A stretch of DNA of 64,000 nt from Rhodoferax sp. GW822-FHT02A01 (GTDB taxonomy: Bacteria > Pseudomonadota > Gammaproteobacteria > Burkholderiales > Burkholderiaceae_C). Every line of letters starts with the position of its first letter. The first letter of the stretch is position 1. Below are positions 35,013 through 45,285 of this stretch, piece after piece. The DNA lies in assembly GCF_038784515.1 (NCBI RefSeq), contig NZ_CP152376.1, positions 1,364,001-1,428,000 of the forward strand. The letters are read 5' to 3'. Made by a program: the position numbers and the translations under genes. Below the pieces are notes generated by a model. It was not told the origin of the DNA, did not search any database, and was given only the letters and a program-made list of their open reading frames with translations.

Positions 35013-36896
35013 ATGAATTCACCCGTAATGCAAGGACTCACGCTGGAAGCCCCCAGCTACGTCAAAAATGCGCGCCTCATTGCCTGGGTTGCCGAGATGG
35101 CCGCTCTGTGCAAGCCCCAATCCATCTACTGGTGTGACGGCTCCGACGAGGAATACCAGCGCCTGTGCCAGCAATTGGTCGACAACGGCACGTTCAAGAA
35201 GCTCAACCCAGCCAAGCGCCCCAACAGTTTCCTGGCCTGCTCCGACCCCAGCGACGTGGCCCGCGTGGAAGACCGCACCTACATCTGCAGCGAGAAAAAG
35301 GAAAACGCCGGCCCCACCAACAACTGGATGGCACCTGCCGAAATGCGCGCCCTGCTACAAACCGGCAAGGACGGCCAGAAAGCACTATTCGACGGATGCA
35401 TGAAGGGTCGCACCATGTACGTGGTGCCGTTCTCCATGGGCCCTCTGGGCTCGCACATCGCCCACATCGGCATCGAACTGAGTGACAGCGCCTACGTAGC
35501 GGTGAACCAGCGCATCATGACCCGCATGGGTAAGGCGGTGTACGACGTTCTGGGCGTCGATGGAGCCTTCGTGCCGTGCGTGCATACGGTTGGCGCTCCC
35601 CTGGAAGCCGGCCAGGCCGACGTGAAGTGGCCTTGCAACAAGACCAAGTACATCGTCCACTACCCCGAGACCCGTGAAATCTGGTCGTATGGTTCCGGAT
35701 ACGGCGGCAACGCCTTGCTGGGCAAGAAGTGCTTTGCCCTGCGCATCGCCTCCAACATGGGCCGCGACCAGGGCTGGTTGGCTGAACACATGCTCATCCT
35801 GGGAGTCACCAATCCCCAGGGCAAGAAATACCACGTTGCTGCTGCCTTCCCAAGTGCCTGCGGCAAGACCAACTTCTCGATGCTGGTGCCCCCAGCTGGT
35901 TTTGAAGGCTGGAAGGTCACCACCATCGGTGACGACATCGCCTGGATCAAACCCCATGCGGACGGCAAGCTCTACGCCATCAACCCCGAAGCAGGCTACT
36001 TTGGCGTGGCCCCCGGGACCAACTTCCACACCAATCCCAACTGCATGGCCAGTCTGGACAAGGACGTCGTCTTCACCAACGTGGCTTTGACGGACGATGG
36101 TGACGTGTGGTGGGAAGGTATGGAAAAGGACACCGGCAAATTCCCCGATCACCTGATTGACTGGCAAGGCAAGGACTGGACTCCTGCTATCGCCAAGGAA
36201 ACCGGTGCCAAGGCGGCTCACCCGAATGCGCGCTTCACCGTGACGGCCACCAACAATCCGGCGCTGGACAGCCAGTGGAACGACCCCAACGGCGTGGCCA
36301 TTGACGCCTTCATCTTTGGTGGCCGCCGCTCCACCACGGTTCCCCTGGTGACCGAAGCCCGCACCTGGATGGAAGGCGTCTACATGGCTGCCACCATGGG
36401 CTCCGAGACCACCGCCGCCGCCGTCGGCCAGATGGGCGTGGTGCGCCGCGATCCGTTTGCCATGCTGCCTTTCTGCGGCTACAACATGAGCGACTACTTC
36501 CAGCACTGGCTGGATATGGAACACAAACTGGAAGAAGGCGGCCACACCCTGCCCAAGATCTACTGCGTGAACTGGTTCCGCAAGGGTGATGATGGCAAGT
36601 TCGTCTGGCCCGGCTACGGCGACAACATGCGCGTACTGAAATGGATGATTGACCGCCTGGAAGGCAATGCCAAGGGCGTGGAAACCGGATTCGGCGTGGC
36701 GCCTGCCTATGCAGAGTTCAATTGGACCGGGCTGGATTTCACCGCCGCCCAGTTCGATTCGGTCACCAACCTGCACAAGGACGCCTGGAAGCAGGAGTTC
36801 GCACTTCACACCGAGTTGTTCACGCAACTCGCCTACCACTTGCCCAAAGAACTCGAAGAGACAAAAGCAAAGCTGGAGCAGCGCCTTACCGCCTGA
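35013..36896 (+). CDS. pckG: Phosphoenolpyruvate carboxykinase (GTP)
   Basis: A 627-residue cytoplasmic enzyme that converts oxaloacetate and GTP to phosphoenolpyruvate, CO2 and GDP, the entry to gluconeogenesis. Family landmarks include the P-loop [13 protein letters not shown] with its reactive cysteine, the metal site [21 protein letters not shown], and [12 protein letters not shown]. Length is typical for GTP-dependent PEPCK. TAGGAG precedes the ATG. It is transcribed alone, from a long leader containing a palindrome to a strong terminator. Dependence on GTP rather than ATP follows from family membership. Confidence 0.97.
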   Translation: MNSPVMQGLTLEAPSYVKNARLIAWVAEMAALCKPQSIYWCDGSDEEYQRLCQQLVDNGTFKKLNPAKRPNSFLACSDPSDVARVEDRTYICSEKKENAGPTNNWMAPAEMRALLQTGKDGQKALFDGCMKGRTMYVVPFSMGPLGSHIAHIGIELSDSAYVAVNQRIMTRMGKAVYDVLGVDGAFVPCVHTVGAPLEAGQADVKWPCNKTKYIVHYPETREIWSYGSGYGGNALLGKKCFALRIASNMGRDQGWLAEHMLILGVTNPQGKKYHVAAAFPSACGKTNFSMLVPPAGFEGWKVTTIGDDIAWIKPHADGKLYAINPEAGYFGVAPGTNFHTNPNCMASLDKDVVFTNVALTDDGDVWWEGMEKDTGKFPDHLIDWQGKDWTPAIAKETGAKAAHPNARFTVTATNNPALDSQWNDPNGVAIDAFIFGGRRSTTVPLVTEARTWMEGVYMAATMGSETTAAAVGQMGVVRRDPFAMLPFCGYNMSDYFQHWLDMEHKLEEGGHTLPKIYCVNWFRKGDDGKFVWPGYGDNMRVLKWMIDRLEGNAKGVETGFGVAPAYAEFNWTGLDFTAAQFDSVTNLHKDAWKQEFALHTELFTQLAYHLPKELEETKAKLEQRLTA

Positions 36897-36934
36897 TCCA
36901 CAACGGAAATGCGCCCATCAGAGGCGCACCAACT

Positions 36935-36966
36935 AAAAAGCCACCCTGCAAGGTGGCTTTTTTTTT
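36935..36966. terminator. Bidirectional terminator between pckG and a convergent gene
   Basis: Arms AAAAAGCCACC (36935-36945) and GGTGGCTTTTT (36952-36962), loop CTGCAA, with the T run continuing to 36966. The A tract on the other side makes it symmetric. Confidence 0.85.
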
Positions 36967-36985
36967 GCCCGGGTAACTACCGAAA

Positions 36986-37441
36986 TCAGGTGCCCATGCG
37001 CCCCATGGCCACCCGGATTTCCTCCACCACTCGCGGGTCATGGCATGCCAACTCCCACAGGTGCGCTTCATCACGCCGTGCACGCCACTCGGCCAACTGC
37101 TTGAACATGCCGGCAGATGCGAATGCCGCCACGTGCCGCAAAGGCGGTGCCAGAAGCGCCAGAGCAGCGAAGGCAACGGTCCACAGTGCAACCCAAGCCG
37201 CCAACAAGTGACCGTCTGACCAGGTATCTATGACCTGATCGGCAACCACCAGCAGAGCAGCCATGGCGGCAGCCAACAGCATGCCAGCCAGCGTACGCGA
37301 GCCATCGGAACCCGCGTCAACGCCTACAGACGGCGCCGAATGGGACGCTGCCCTGGGCAGGATGAAGAAATGTGGTTCAGCAAAACGTGCCATGGCGAAC
37401 TCCCGGGAGAGATTGACTGAACGGAGGGAATAAGTGGACAT
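36986..37441 (-). CDS. Hypothetical membrane protein with two helices
   Basis: About 151 residues from an ATG at 37441; an in-frame TTG lies two codons earlier. Two hydrophobic helices are adjacent (TLAGMLLAAAMAALLVVADQ and LLAAWVALWTVAFAALALLA), flanked by a Ser/Ala-rich N terminus and a soluble C-terminal tail with RARRDEAHLWELACHDPRVV. That C-terminal pattern occurs in a set of uncharacterised betaproteobacterial proteins. It is divergent from a LysR gene, which might regulate it. Confidence 0.7.
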   Translation of the reverse strand: MSTYSLRSVNLSREFAMARFAEPHFFILPRAASHSAPSVGVDAGSDGSRTLAGMLLAAAMAALLVVADQVIDTWSDGHLLAAWVALWTVAFAALALLAPPLRHVAAFASAGMFKQLAEWRARRDEAHLWELACHDPRVVEEIRVAMGRMGT

Positions 37442-37535
37442 GGCCAAATCATAGGGTTTTCACTAGTGTTGGTCTACTTTTGGTTAGTGATCATTGTTAT
37501 TCATATAGTGAATGTAATAAGGTATCGCGAAAGCC

Positions 37536-38501
37536 ATGGAAACCAATGCCCCATTCAACCTGCGTACCTTTGATCTGAACCTGCTCAAGGTGTTTGACGA
37601 AGTGATGGCAGGACGCAGCCTGACCAAGGCGGCGGCACGGCTGTCGCTGACACAGCCTGCCGTCAGCAACGCGCTGCGTCGGCTGAGGGCGTCGTTGGGG
37701 GACGAGCTGTTGGTGCGCAAGGGCCGCGCCCTGGAGCCCACCGCCAGGGCCACAGAACTCTGGCCCATCGTGCGTGAAAGCCTACGCAACCTGCAAAGCA
37801 CGCTGGCGCCCGGCGTATTCCAGCCATCGTCTGCCGAGAACGTGTTCGTACTGGCCATGGCAGATGCAACCGCGGCCGAGCTGATGCCCGGCCTGGTGGA
37901 TGCCATAGGCAATGAAGCACCGGGCGTGAGTCTGCGCGTATTGCCGCTGACGACGCGCGACCCGCGCAAACTGCTGGATAGCGAACGTGCCGACATCGCC
38001 ATCGGTCACTTTCCTATGGCCATGGCAGAACTGTCCTTGCAGGATCAGAAGGGGGAAGTTCCAACGTACATGCACCACCGTCTGTTCCAGGGCGACTACG
38101 TGTGCGTCATGCGTGAGGGCCATCCTTACGCCAAACTACCGCTGACACTGAACCGCTACTGCCAGGCCCGCCACCTGCTGGTAAGCTTTTCCGGACACGC
38201 TTTCGGATTTGTGGACGAAGCGCTGGCCGAAAAAGGAGGCAAACGCCGGGTGGTATTGACCGTGAACCAATTCTTCACAGCAGGCAAGGTGGTCGCCAAC
38301 TCGGATCTGCTGACCGTGCTGCCGCGCCACTTTGTCAACGTGACGGGGTTTGCCGATCAACTGGTACAGCGTGAGTTGCCTTTCAAGGTGCCCACCATCC
38401 AGGTAGATGCGGTGTGGCACCATCGGCAAGACGCATCTGCCGCCCACGCCTGGTTGCGATCCAAGGTACTGGCACTCGCTGACAAGGCTTTCCCCGCATG
38501 A
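37536..38501 (+). CDS. LysR-family transcriptional regulator
   Basis: A 321-residue regulator. The helix-turn-helix is in FDLNLLKVFDEVMAGRSLTK and the following SLTQPAVSNALRRLRA; the effector domain follows from about residue 95. The opening and length resemble the NodD/PcpR-like branch. The stop codon overlaps the start of a metallophosphoesterase gene (ATGA), so both are made from one transcript. It also faces a divergent membrane-protein gene 95 bases away, the more usual kind of LysR target. Confidence 0.9.
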   Translation: METNAPFNLRTFDLNLLKVFDEVMAGRSLTKAAARLSLTQPAVSNALRRLRASLGDELLVRKGRALEPTARATELWPIVRESLRNLQSTLAPGVFQPSSAENVFVLAMADATAAELMPGLVDAIGNEAPGVSLRVLPLTTRDPRKLLDSERADIAIGHFPMAMAELSLQDQKGEVPTYMHHRLFQGDYVCVMREGHPYAKLPLTLNRYCQARHLLVSFSGHAFGFVDEALAEKGGKRRVVLTVNQFFTAGKVVANSDLLTVLPRHFVNVTGFADQLVQRELPFKVPTIQVDAVWHHRQDASAAHAWLRSKVLALADKAFPA

Positions 38502-39292
38502 AACTACAACTGCTATCCGACCTGCACCTGGAAACCGATCCCTACTGGCGCGCCCATCCCAACCCAGATGCGGACCTGCTGGTCCTGGCTGGCGACATAG
38601 GCTCCTACCAGCCTGGCAACAAGATGCAGGACCCGGATTTCGGTCTGCGTCAGTTTTCACCATTGCACGGTTGGCCGACGCCTGTGCTGTTTGTACCCGG
38701 AAACCACGAATATGATGGCATGGACTTCGACGCCGCGCATGCACGCCTGCGTGAGACCTGCGACCGGCTGGGCCTGATCTGGCTGGAGCGCGCCAGCCAT
38801 GTGATTCCGGCAAGCCACCAGGCGCCAGCCATTCGCTTCGTTGGCACGACGCTGTGGAGCGACTTTGGCGCGTTGGGCACACCCGAAAAAGCCTACCGTG
38901 CCGCCAATTTCTACCTGAAGAAAACCGATACCGTTCGCGCAGGTGAGCCATGGCTGGCTGAAGGCCTGCATGCGCAGGCTCTGGTGTGCCAGCGGTGGCT
39001 ACGCGAAGCCCTGGACAGCCCGTTTGAGGGAACCACGGTGGTGGTGACCCACTTCGCGCCCAGCCTGAGAAGTGCCGACCCGCGCTATGGACTCACACCG
39101 GGGACCGCCGGGTTCTGCAACACGCTGGACGATTTGCTGAAACAGGCGCAGGTTTGGCTGCACGGGCATCTGCACGCGCCCAGCGACTACATTGCAAACG
39201 GTTGCCGCGTGGTAGCCAACCCCCTGGGCTATGCCCGCAAGAATGAGCAGGTTTCCTTTCGGCCCGATCTACTGATAGAGGTTGGCACCTAG
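38498..39292 (+). CDS. Calcineurin-like metallophosphoesterase
   Basis: A 264-residue cytoplasmic hydrolase. The five metal-ligand blocks are all present: LSDLHLE, LVLAGDIGS, VPGNHEYDG, VVVTHFAPS and HGHLHAPSDY. The substrate cannot be told from the motifs. The start overlaps the preceding LysR stop codon, which suggests translational coupling. Confidence 0.9.
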   Translation: MKLQLLSDLHLETDPYWRAHPNPDADLLVLAGDIGSYQPGNKMQDPDFGLRQFSPLHGWPTPVLFVPGNHEYDGMDFDAAHARLRETCDRLGLIWLERASHVIPASHQAPAIRFVGTTLWSDFGALGTPEKAYRAANFYLKKTDTVRAGEPWLAEGLHAQALVCQRWLREALDSPFEGTTVVVTHFAPSLRSADPRYGLTPGTAGFCNTLDDLLKQAQVWLHGHLHAPSDYIANGCRVVANPLGYARKNEQVSFRPDLLIEVGT

Positions 39293-39330
39293 CGCGGCTG
39301 ACCAGGCGGGGCGCCAGGGTAACTGCTCAA

Positions 39331-40296
39331 TCAGTGCGCGTTGCGCTTGGTCTCGAACACCCGCTGCAGCACACAGAACACGAACAGGAGCGCACCAATT
39401 ACGATGCGCGTCCACCAGGAGCTGAGCGACCCATCGAACATGATGAGCGACTGGATGATGCCCAGCGTGAGCACACCAAACAGCGTGCCCACCACATACC
39501 CCACGCCACCGCTGAGCAACGTGCCGCCAATGACCACCGCGGCGATGGCATCCAGCTCCAGCCCCACGGCGTGCAAGCCGTAGCCTGACAGCATGTAGAA
39601 GGTGAACACCACGCCCCCCAGTGCCGAGCAAAAGCCGCTCAGGGTATAGACCAGCACCGTGGTGCGCGCCACGGGCAAGCCCATTAGCATGGCCGAATGT
39701 TCGCTGCCACCGATGGCATACACGGTGCGGCCAAACTCGGTGGAATGCGCTACAAAGAACGCTGCAGCCACCACCAGCAAAGCCAATATGGCACTGAGTG
39801 ACACCGCGGCGCCATCGGCCCAGAGTGGCACGCGCATCTGCGCAAGGGCCGTATAGGTTTCGTCGGTGATGCTGATGGAGTCGATGCTGATCAAGTAGCA
39901 CAATCCGCGTGCCAGGAACATGCCGGCCAGGGTAACGATAAAGGCCTGCAGCCGGAAGCGCTGGATCAGCCACCCCATGAACGCGCCCAGGGCCGTGCCC
40001 ATCAACAGCACCAGGGGAATGGCCAACCACAGGCTCCAATGCTGCTTTTCCACCAGCTCGGCCAGCACCATGGTGCTGAGTGCCACCACCGAGCCTACCG
40101 AGAGGTCGATGCCACCCGTCAGGATGACAAACGTCATGCCCACGGCCACGATGACCAGAAAGGCGTTGTCGATCAGCAGGTTCAAGAAGGCCTGTACGGA
40201 AAAGAAGCCGGTGTAGGACACCGAGCCGAACACCGCCATGGCCACAAACAGCGAGACCGTTGCCGCCAGCGGCATGTATTTGGGTTCCAGCTTCAT
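39331..40296 (-). CDS. yjfF: Sugar ABC transporter permease, YjfF type
   Basis: A 321-residue BPD_transp_2 permease with about nine membrane helices. The conserved segment VAVGMTFVILTGGIDLSVGS marks the sugar branch. The ATG at 40296 overlaps the stop of the upstream permease gene (ATGA). The gene is last of a four-gene minus-strand operon encoding binding protein, ATPase and two permeases. Similarity in layout to the E. coli ytfQRT-yjfF galactofuranose importer suggests the substrate, but other sugars are possible. Confidence 0.88.
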   Translation of the reverse strand: MKLEPKYMPLAATVSLFVAMAVFGSVSYTGFFSVQAFLNLLIDNAFLVIVAVGMTFVILTGGIDLSVGSVVALSTMVLAELVEKQHWSLWLAIPLVLLMGTALGAFMGWLIQRFRLQAFIVTLAGMFLARGLCYLISIDSISITDETYTALAQMRVPLWADGAAVSLSAILALLVVAAAFFVAHSTEFGRTVYAIGGSEHSAMLMGLPVARTTVLVYTLSGFCSALGGVVFTFYMLSGYGLHAVGLELDAIAAVVIGGTLLSGGVGYVVGTLFGVLTLGIIQSLIMFDGSLSSWWTRIVIGALLFVFCVLQRVFETKRNAH

Positions 40297-41381
40297 GCCT
40301 TGCCCCCTTTGCCCATTGCCACTGCGGCCTGCGGACGCACGACCCAGCCATGCACTGCCCGACGGAACTCGGCCGACTGCAGCAGCATCACGACAAACAC
40401 CACCGCGGCCTTCACCACCAGGTTGATTTCGGGCGGGACGCCTATGGAATAGATCGTGGACGTCAGCGTCTGGATGATGAGAGCACCTATCAGGCTGCCC
40501 GCTAGGCTGAAGCGCCCACCGGTGAGCAAGGTGCCGCCCAGCGTGACCGCCAGGATCGCGTCGAGTTCCATCAAATTGCCAGCGTTGTTGCCATCCGCGC
40601 TCTTCACATTGGAGCTGATGATGATGCCGGCAATGCCAGCCGTCAGTCCGCAGAACGCATAGACGCAAATGCTGATCAGGCGCTCACGCACGCCAGCCAG
40701 GCGTGCCGCCGCAGGGTTGATGCCTATGGCCTGGATGAACAGCCCCAGCGCCGTTCGCGTAACCACCAGATGCACCAGAAGATAGACAGCCGCCGCGATG
40801 AACAGCGCAAACGGCAAACCCCAGAGAAAGCCGTTGCCAAAGTAGAAGAAGGGTGTGTAGTACACGGTCACGATCTGGCCACCGGTTACCAATTGCGCGA
40901 TGCCGCGCCCGGCCACCATCAGGATCAGCGTGGCAATGATGGGCTGCAGCCCAATCTTGGCCACCAGCAGACCATTCCACAGGCCGCAGGCCAGCGACGC
41001 CAGCAGCGCGCACCCAATCGCCAAGGGCATGGGAAAGCGGCTGACCCGCATCGGCACGCCGTTCTCTATGACCAGCGTCCCGCCAATCATCAATGCGGCC
41101 ACGGAGGCGCTGATGGCCACCACCGCTCCCACCGAGATATCAATGCCCCGAGTGGCAATCACCAGCGTCATGCCCAAGGCCACCAGCATCAGAGGTGCTG
41201 CGCGGTTGAGAATGTCGATGACGCTGCCATACAAGTGCCCATCGCGCCACTGCAAGACCCAGAAGCCTGGGTTCAGGCTGGCATTGACCACCAGAATCAT
41301 CACCAGCGTCACTACCGGCCACAACAAGGGATGCGTACGCAGGCGGGTAACCAGGCCTGCTTGGAAAGCTGTCGCGCTCAT
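40293..41381 (-). CDS. ytfT: Sugar ABC transporter permease, YtfT type
   Basis: A 362-residue inner-membrane permease of the same family as the next gene, with LVALGMTLVIATRGIDISVG. It starts with the usual cytoplasmic lead and has about ten hydrophobic segments. Its start overlaps the ATPase gene's stop by four bases. Paired non-identical permeases are a feature of ytf-type transporters. Confidence 0.88.
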   Translation of the reverse strand: MSATAFQAGLVTRLRTHPLLWPVVTLVMILVVNASLNPGFWVLQWRDGHLYGSVIDILNRAAPLMLVALGMTLVIATRGIDISVGAVVAISASVAALMIGGTLVIENGVPMRVSRFPMPLAIGCALLASLACGLWNGLLVAKIGLQPIIATLILMVAGRGIAQLVTGGQIVTVYYTPFFYFGNGFLWGLPFALFIAAAVYLLVHLVVTRTALGLFIQAIGINPAAARLAGVRERLISICVYAFCGLTAGIAGIIISSNVKSADGNNAGNLMELDAILAVTLGGTLLTGGRFSLAGSLIGALIIQTLTSTIYSIGVPPEINLVVKAAVVFVVMLLQSAEFRRAVHGWVVRPQAAVAMGKGGKA

Positions 41382-42907
41382 GCCTGCCCCGCAATCATGG
41401 CGTAGACCGCATGGTCGGCGCTGCCGGCGGGAAGCTCTCCCACCTTGGCTCGGTCACGCATCACCACAATGCGGTCCGAGACCCGCACCACTTCTTCCAT
41501 CTCGGAGGAGATGAAGAGCACCGCCATGCCTTGCCGTGCCAGGGACAAAATTTCGTTCATGATTTCCTGTTTCGCTGCGATGTCTACGCCGCGTGTGGGT
41601 TCGTCCAGAATCAGCAGGCAGGGCTGGGTCGCCAGCCAGCGCGCAAGTACGGCCTTTTGCTGATTGCCGCCCGAGAGCTGCCCCATGGGGGTCTCGATGC
41701 TGGCGGTTTTGATACCCAGCGCCGCCACATATTTTTCGGCCAGTGCCGTCTGCTGTGCCATGGAGATGAAAGGCCACAAACCCTGACGCGCCTGCAAGGC
41801 CAACGCGATGTTTTCGCGCACCGACAGCTCGGCAATGATGCCTTCGGCCTTGCGGTCTTCTGGGCACAGGCCCAGCCCCAGACGAATGGCATGCGCGGGC
41901 GAATCCATGTGCACGCTTTCGCCCTGCAGCACCATGGTTCCCGCATCGCTGCGATCCAGCCCGAACAGCAAACGGGCCAGTTCGGTTCGACCAGAGCCCA
42001 GCAAACCACCCAGCCCCACCACTTCGCCACGGTGCAGCGTCAGGTCCAGCGGCTTGACCTGACCTCGGCGCCCCAGGCCGGTGACCTTCAGCAACTCGGG
42101 AGCCTGTGTCGCCGCCTCGGACAGTGCGCTGGAAGCTGGCGTCAGACCGGCGACCATGTCGCGCCCGACCATGGCTGATATCAGTGCACTGTGCCCCAGC
42201 TCCGCAGCCGGATACTCACCCACCAGTTCGCCATTGCGCAGCACGGTGATGCGGTCACACAGCGCATAGACCTGGTCCAGAAAATGGGTCACAAACAGAA
42301 TGGCCAGACCTTGGTCGCGCAGTTGGCGCAGCACCGCAAAAAGGCGCTCCACCTCTTCATCGTCCAGACTGGAGGTTGGCTCGTCCAGTATCAGCACCTT
42401 GGCTGAAATGCTTAGCCCGCGCGCAATGGCCACCATCTGCTGCACGGCCACCGAGTAGCTGCCCAGCGTCTGGGTGACATCGATATCCAGGTTCAGGCGG
42501 GCCAGCAGTTCCGACGCCTCGCGGTGCATGCGCTGCCAGTCAATCGCCCAGGCCTTGACGGCACCATGGCGCGGATAACGCCCTGCATAGATGTTCTCGG
42601 CCACCGAAAGATTGGTGCAGAGGTTGACCTCCTGGTACACCGTGCTGATACCCAGGTTCTGGGCCTGTACCGGTGAAGTCGCATGGATGCTGCGCCCTTC
42701 CAGCCGCATGTCGCCCTGGTCTGCGCGGTGCACGCCGGTCAGTACCTTGATCAGGGTGGACTTGCCAGCCCCGTTCTGCCCCATCAGCGCGTGCACTTCG
42801 CCGGCAAACAGTCGCAAATTCACGCCGCTCAATGCCTGCGTTCCGCCAAAGTGTTTGGCCACACCGGAGAGCTCCAGTACCGGAGCAGTCTGTGGTTTGT
42901 TGGTCAT
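41378..42907 (-). CDS. ytfR: Sugar ABC transporter ATP-binding protein, YtfR type
   Basis: A 509-residue protein with two ABC cassettes in tandem, as in all CUT2 importers. The first has Walker A GQNGAGKSTLIKVL, signature YSVAVQQMVAIARGL and Walker B LILDEPTSSLD. The second has a degenerate Walker A (GLLGSGRTEL), the signature LSGGNQQKAVLARWL and LILDEPTRGVD. It follows the binding-protein gene after about 100 bases and overlaps the permease gene. Confidence 0.93.
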   Translation of the reverse strand: MTNKPQTAPVLELSGVAKHFGGTQALSGVNLRLFAGEVHALMGQNGAGKSTLIKVLTGVHRADQGDMRLEGRSIHATSPVQAQNLGISTVYQEVNLCTNLSVAENIYAGRYPRHGAVKAWAIDWQRMHREASELLARLNLDIDVTQTLGSYSVAVQQMVAIARGLSISAKVLILDEPTSSLDDEEVERLFAVLRQLRDQGLAILFVTHFLDQVYALCDRITVLRNGELVGEYPAAELGHSALISAMVGRDMVAGLTPASSALSEAATQAPELLKVTGLGRRGQVKPLDLTLHRGEVVGLGGLLGSGRTELARLLFGLDRSDAGTMVLQGESVHMDSPAHAIRLGLGLCPEDRKAEGIIAELSVRENIALALQARQGLWPFISMAQQTALAEKYVAALGIKTASIETPMGQLSGGNQQKAVLARWLATQPCLLILDEPTRGVDIAAKQEIMNEILSLARQGMAVLFISSEMEEVVRVSDRIVVMRDRAKVGELPAGSADHAVYAMIAGQA

Positions 42908-43010
42908 TGTCCTTGCGCCTCATGAAGAACAAGCCACACCGTGGCCTGTCCTCTGAACCATCCCCGCTAACACCGGAGATGTAGATGATTGACTGAGCCC
43001 TGAGGCTGGA

Positions 43011-43976
43011 TCAGTACTTGCGGTTGGGGAACTCTTTGGCCGCCACTTCCATCGGAAAGATGCCTTCCTGCGTCACGATGCGACGGGGCAGGGTCTTGCC
43101 GGCCACCAAATCCTTGACGGCAGACATCAGCTGCGGTCCAAGCAGCGGGCTGCATTCCACGGTGACGTCCAGCTTGCCGGCCATCATGGCTTCGAAAGCA
43201 CCCTTGACCGCATCCACCGAGATGATGGTGATGTCCTTGGAAGGCTTCAGACCGGCTTCTTCGATCGCCTGGATGGCACCAATGGCCATGTCGTCGTTGT
43301 GTGCATACAGCACATTGATCTTCTTGCCCTCGGCCTTCAGGAAGGCTTCCATGACTTCCTTGCCCTTGGCACGGGTGAAGTCGCCAGTCTGCGAGCGGAT
43401 GATCTTGATGCGGGGGTTGGCCTTGATGATCTCTTCAAAACCTTTCTTGCGGTCAATCGCAGGACCGGAACCCACGGTGCCCTGCAATTCCACAACGTTT
43501 ACGTCGCCCGTGGTGTTCTTGACCTTTTCCAGCAGCCAGCGGCCCGCCTTGCGGCCTTCTTCGGTGAAGTCGGAACCCATGAAGGTCACGTACAGCGAGG
43601 TGTCCTTGGAGTCCACCGAGCGGTCGGTCAAGATCACAGGGATCTTCGCGGCCTTGATTTCCTTGAGAACCGTATCCCAGCCGGACTCCACCACGGGGGC
43701 AAAGGCGATCACATCCACTTTCTGCGCAATGAAGGAGCGCAGCGCCTTGATCTGGTTCTCCTGCTTTTGCTGCGCATCGGAGAACTTGAGGTCAATGCCT
43801 TCCTTCGCTGCGGTGTCCTTGATGGAGGCCGTGTTGGCGCTGCGCCACTCGCTTTCGGCTCCGATCTGGCTGAAACCCAATACGATTTTTTTCTCGGCAA
43901 ATGCGCTCAATGGCAGACTGGCTGCGAAAGGCGCAATGGCCAGCGAGGCAATCAGGGTACGGCGGTTCTGTTTCAT
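43011..43976 (-). CDS. ytfQ: Periplasmic sugar-binding protein, YtfQ type
   Basis: A 321-residue exported solute-binding protein. A signal peptide (LIASLAIAPFAASLPLSAFA) leads to VLGFSQIGAESEWRSANTAS and QQKQENQIKALRSFIAQKVD, closely matching YtfQ, and later YAHNDDMAIGAIQAIEEAGL. AGGAGA lies before the ATG. It is the first gene of the transporter operon. Furanose sugar binding is inferred from the YtfQ likeness. Confidence 0.92.
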   Translation of the reverse strand: MKQNRRTLIASLAIAPFAASLPLSAFAEKKIVLGFSQIGAESEWRSANTASIKDTAAKEGIDLKFSDAQQKQENQIKALRSFIAQKVDVIAFAPVVESGWDTVLKEIKAAKIPVILTDRSVDSKDTSLYVTFMGSDFTEEGRKAGRWLLEKVKNTTGDVNVVELQGTVGSGPAIDRKKGFEEIIKANPRIKIIRSQTGDFTRAKGKEVMEAFLKAEGKKINVLYAHNDDMAIGAIQAIEEAGLKPSKDITIISVDAVKGAFEAMMAGKLDVTVECSPLLGPQLMSAVKDLVAGKTLPRRIVTQEGIFPMEVAAKEFPNRKY

Positions 43977-44322
43977 CGATGTCTCCTAGAGTTTGTGTAA
44001 TGGAACGGGTACAAGCCATGTAGGAGAGCCGCCCGTATCCAGCACCCCCGTCTCAACCACTGCAAGGCGATGTCAAGCACCGCTTTACCCTACAGAAGTG
44101 GGCGGATGATACGAAGGCGACCTATATCTATCCAATAGAGATTTGCAGTCTTGCTATTGCCAAAGAGACATTGGGGAATGTTCTCTGTTCAAAAAGAAAA
44201 ATAACAAGTGTTGTTAAAAAATTTCAAGCTAAATCCTTGTTATTTTTGTCAATTTGACATTGCAAATCAGGCATTGAAAGTATCAATTATTTGATTTTCC
44301 TTTATCAATCACCGTTGCTAGC
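43977..44322. promoter_or_regulatory. Divergent promoter region of the sugar transporter and aldose epimerase genes
   Basis: About 345 bases, becoming strongly A+T-rich near 44150-44310. It must contain promoters for ytfQ and the epimerase gene. No operator is clear enough to assign. Confidence 0.5.
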
Positions 44323-45282
44323 ATGCAAGGCGCTCTTGCTGCCTCACCAACCAGTCCTTCGACCATGCCCGAAACTACCGCTCCTTCCATCCATTGGCTG
44401 CACCACGCCGGCCAGCACCTGGGATTGGTTCCCGATCTGGCAGGCGGCGTAGCGGCATGGCAATTGGAACGGCCTGAAGGAGCACTCCATCTCTGGCGGC
44501 CCTGGGATGGGCGAAATCTGGATCGCTACTCTCTGGCCTCATTTCCGATGGTGCCGTGGTCCAACCGCATCAGCGAGGGCGGCTTCACGCAGGATGGTGT
44601 CTTTCATCCGGTAGCGCTCAACCGCGTCGGCGAGCCCTATCCCATCCACGGAGACGGTTGGCTGCAAACCTGGAACCTGGAGCAGCCTGCAGATGACACT
44701 GTGGAAATGACCTTGTCTTCCGAGCAGTTCGCGGGCAATCCGTATGCCTACCAAGCGTTGCAACGCTTCGTGTTGCGTGAAGACGGTATGGACCAAACCC
44801 TGAGCGTGACCCATACCGGCAAGCAACCCTTGCCCTATGGCCTGGGACAGCACCCCTGGTTCCTGCGTACGCCCCAAACACGTCTGCATGCCAATGTACA
44901 AGGCGTGTGGCTCAGCGGCGTCGACCCGATGCCGGTCGCCCACAGCAGCACCTTCCCGCCCAGTTGGGATCCCCGTGCAGGGCTTGACGTGAACGGCACG
45001 CTGGTGGACAACGCCTATACCGGCTGGTCCGGCAGTGCGCGCATTGAATGGCCCGAAAACAATCTGCAGTTGGAGATGCGCGTCCCTGCCGTGGCAGACA
45101 GCGGGCGCAACGATGGTTTTTGCCTGCTCTACCGGCCACCTCAGGGACCGGCCTTCTGCTTTGAACCGGTGACACAGCCGATTGATGCTTTCCATGTGGA
45201 GGGGCGCCCCGGTCTGCAGGTACTGCAAACCGGCCAGACGCTGACATTGCACGTGGAATGGCGTTTTTCCGGCCTGGAATAA
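44323..45282 (+). CDS. Aldose 1-epimerase family protein
   Basis: A 319-residue mutarotase-fold enzyme. Likely active-site positions are the histidines in PIHGDGW and GLGQHPWF and the glutamate in FCFEPVTQPIDAF. Such enzymes interconvert alpha and beta anomers of sugars. Starts at 44323 or 44365 (MPETTAPS) are both possible and neither has a strong ribosome-binding site. Its divergent position next to ytfQRT-yjfF suggests it processes the imported sugar. Confidence 0.9.
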   Translation: MQGALAASPTSPSTMPETTAPSIHWLHHAGQHLGLVPDLAGGVAAWQLERPEGALHLWRPWDGRNLDRYSLASFPMVPWSNRISEGGFTQDGVFHPVALNRVGEPYPIHGDGWLQTWNLEQPADDTVEMTLSSEQFAGNPYAYQALQRFVLREDGMDQTLSVTHTGKQPLPYGLGQHPWFLRTPQTRLHANVQGVWLSGVDPMPVAHSSTFPPSWDPRAGLDVNGTLVDNAYTGWSGSARIEWPENNLQLEMRVPAVADSGRNDGFCLLYRPPQGPAFCFEPVTQPIDAFHVEGRPGLQVLQTGQTLTLHVEWRFSGLE

Positions 45283-45285
45283 GGT

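Noticed and set aside
35385..36839. A 484-residue open frame antisense to pckG
   Set aside because: It lies entirely within a clear PEP carboxykinase gene, reads as low-complexity His/Gly/Val-rich translation, and reflects high third-position G+C.
39269..40668. Long alternative frames within the ytf permease genes
   Set aside because: Unbroken only because stops are rare in G+C-rich DNA; the true permease frames carry all conserved segments.
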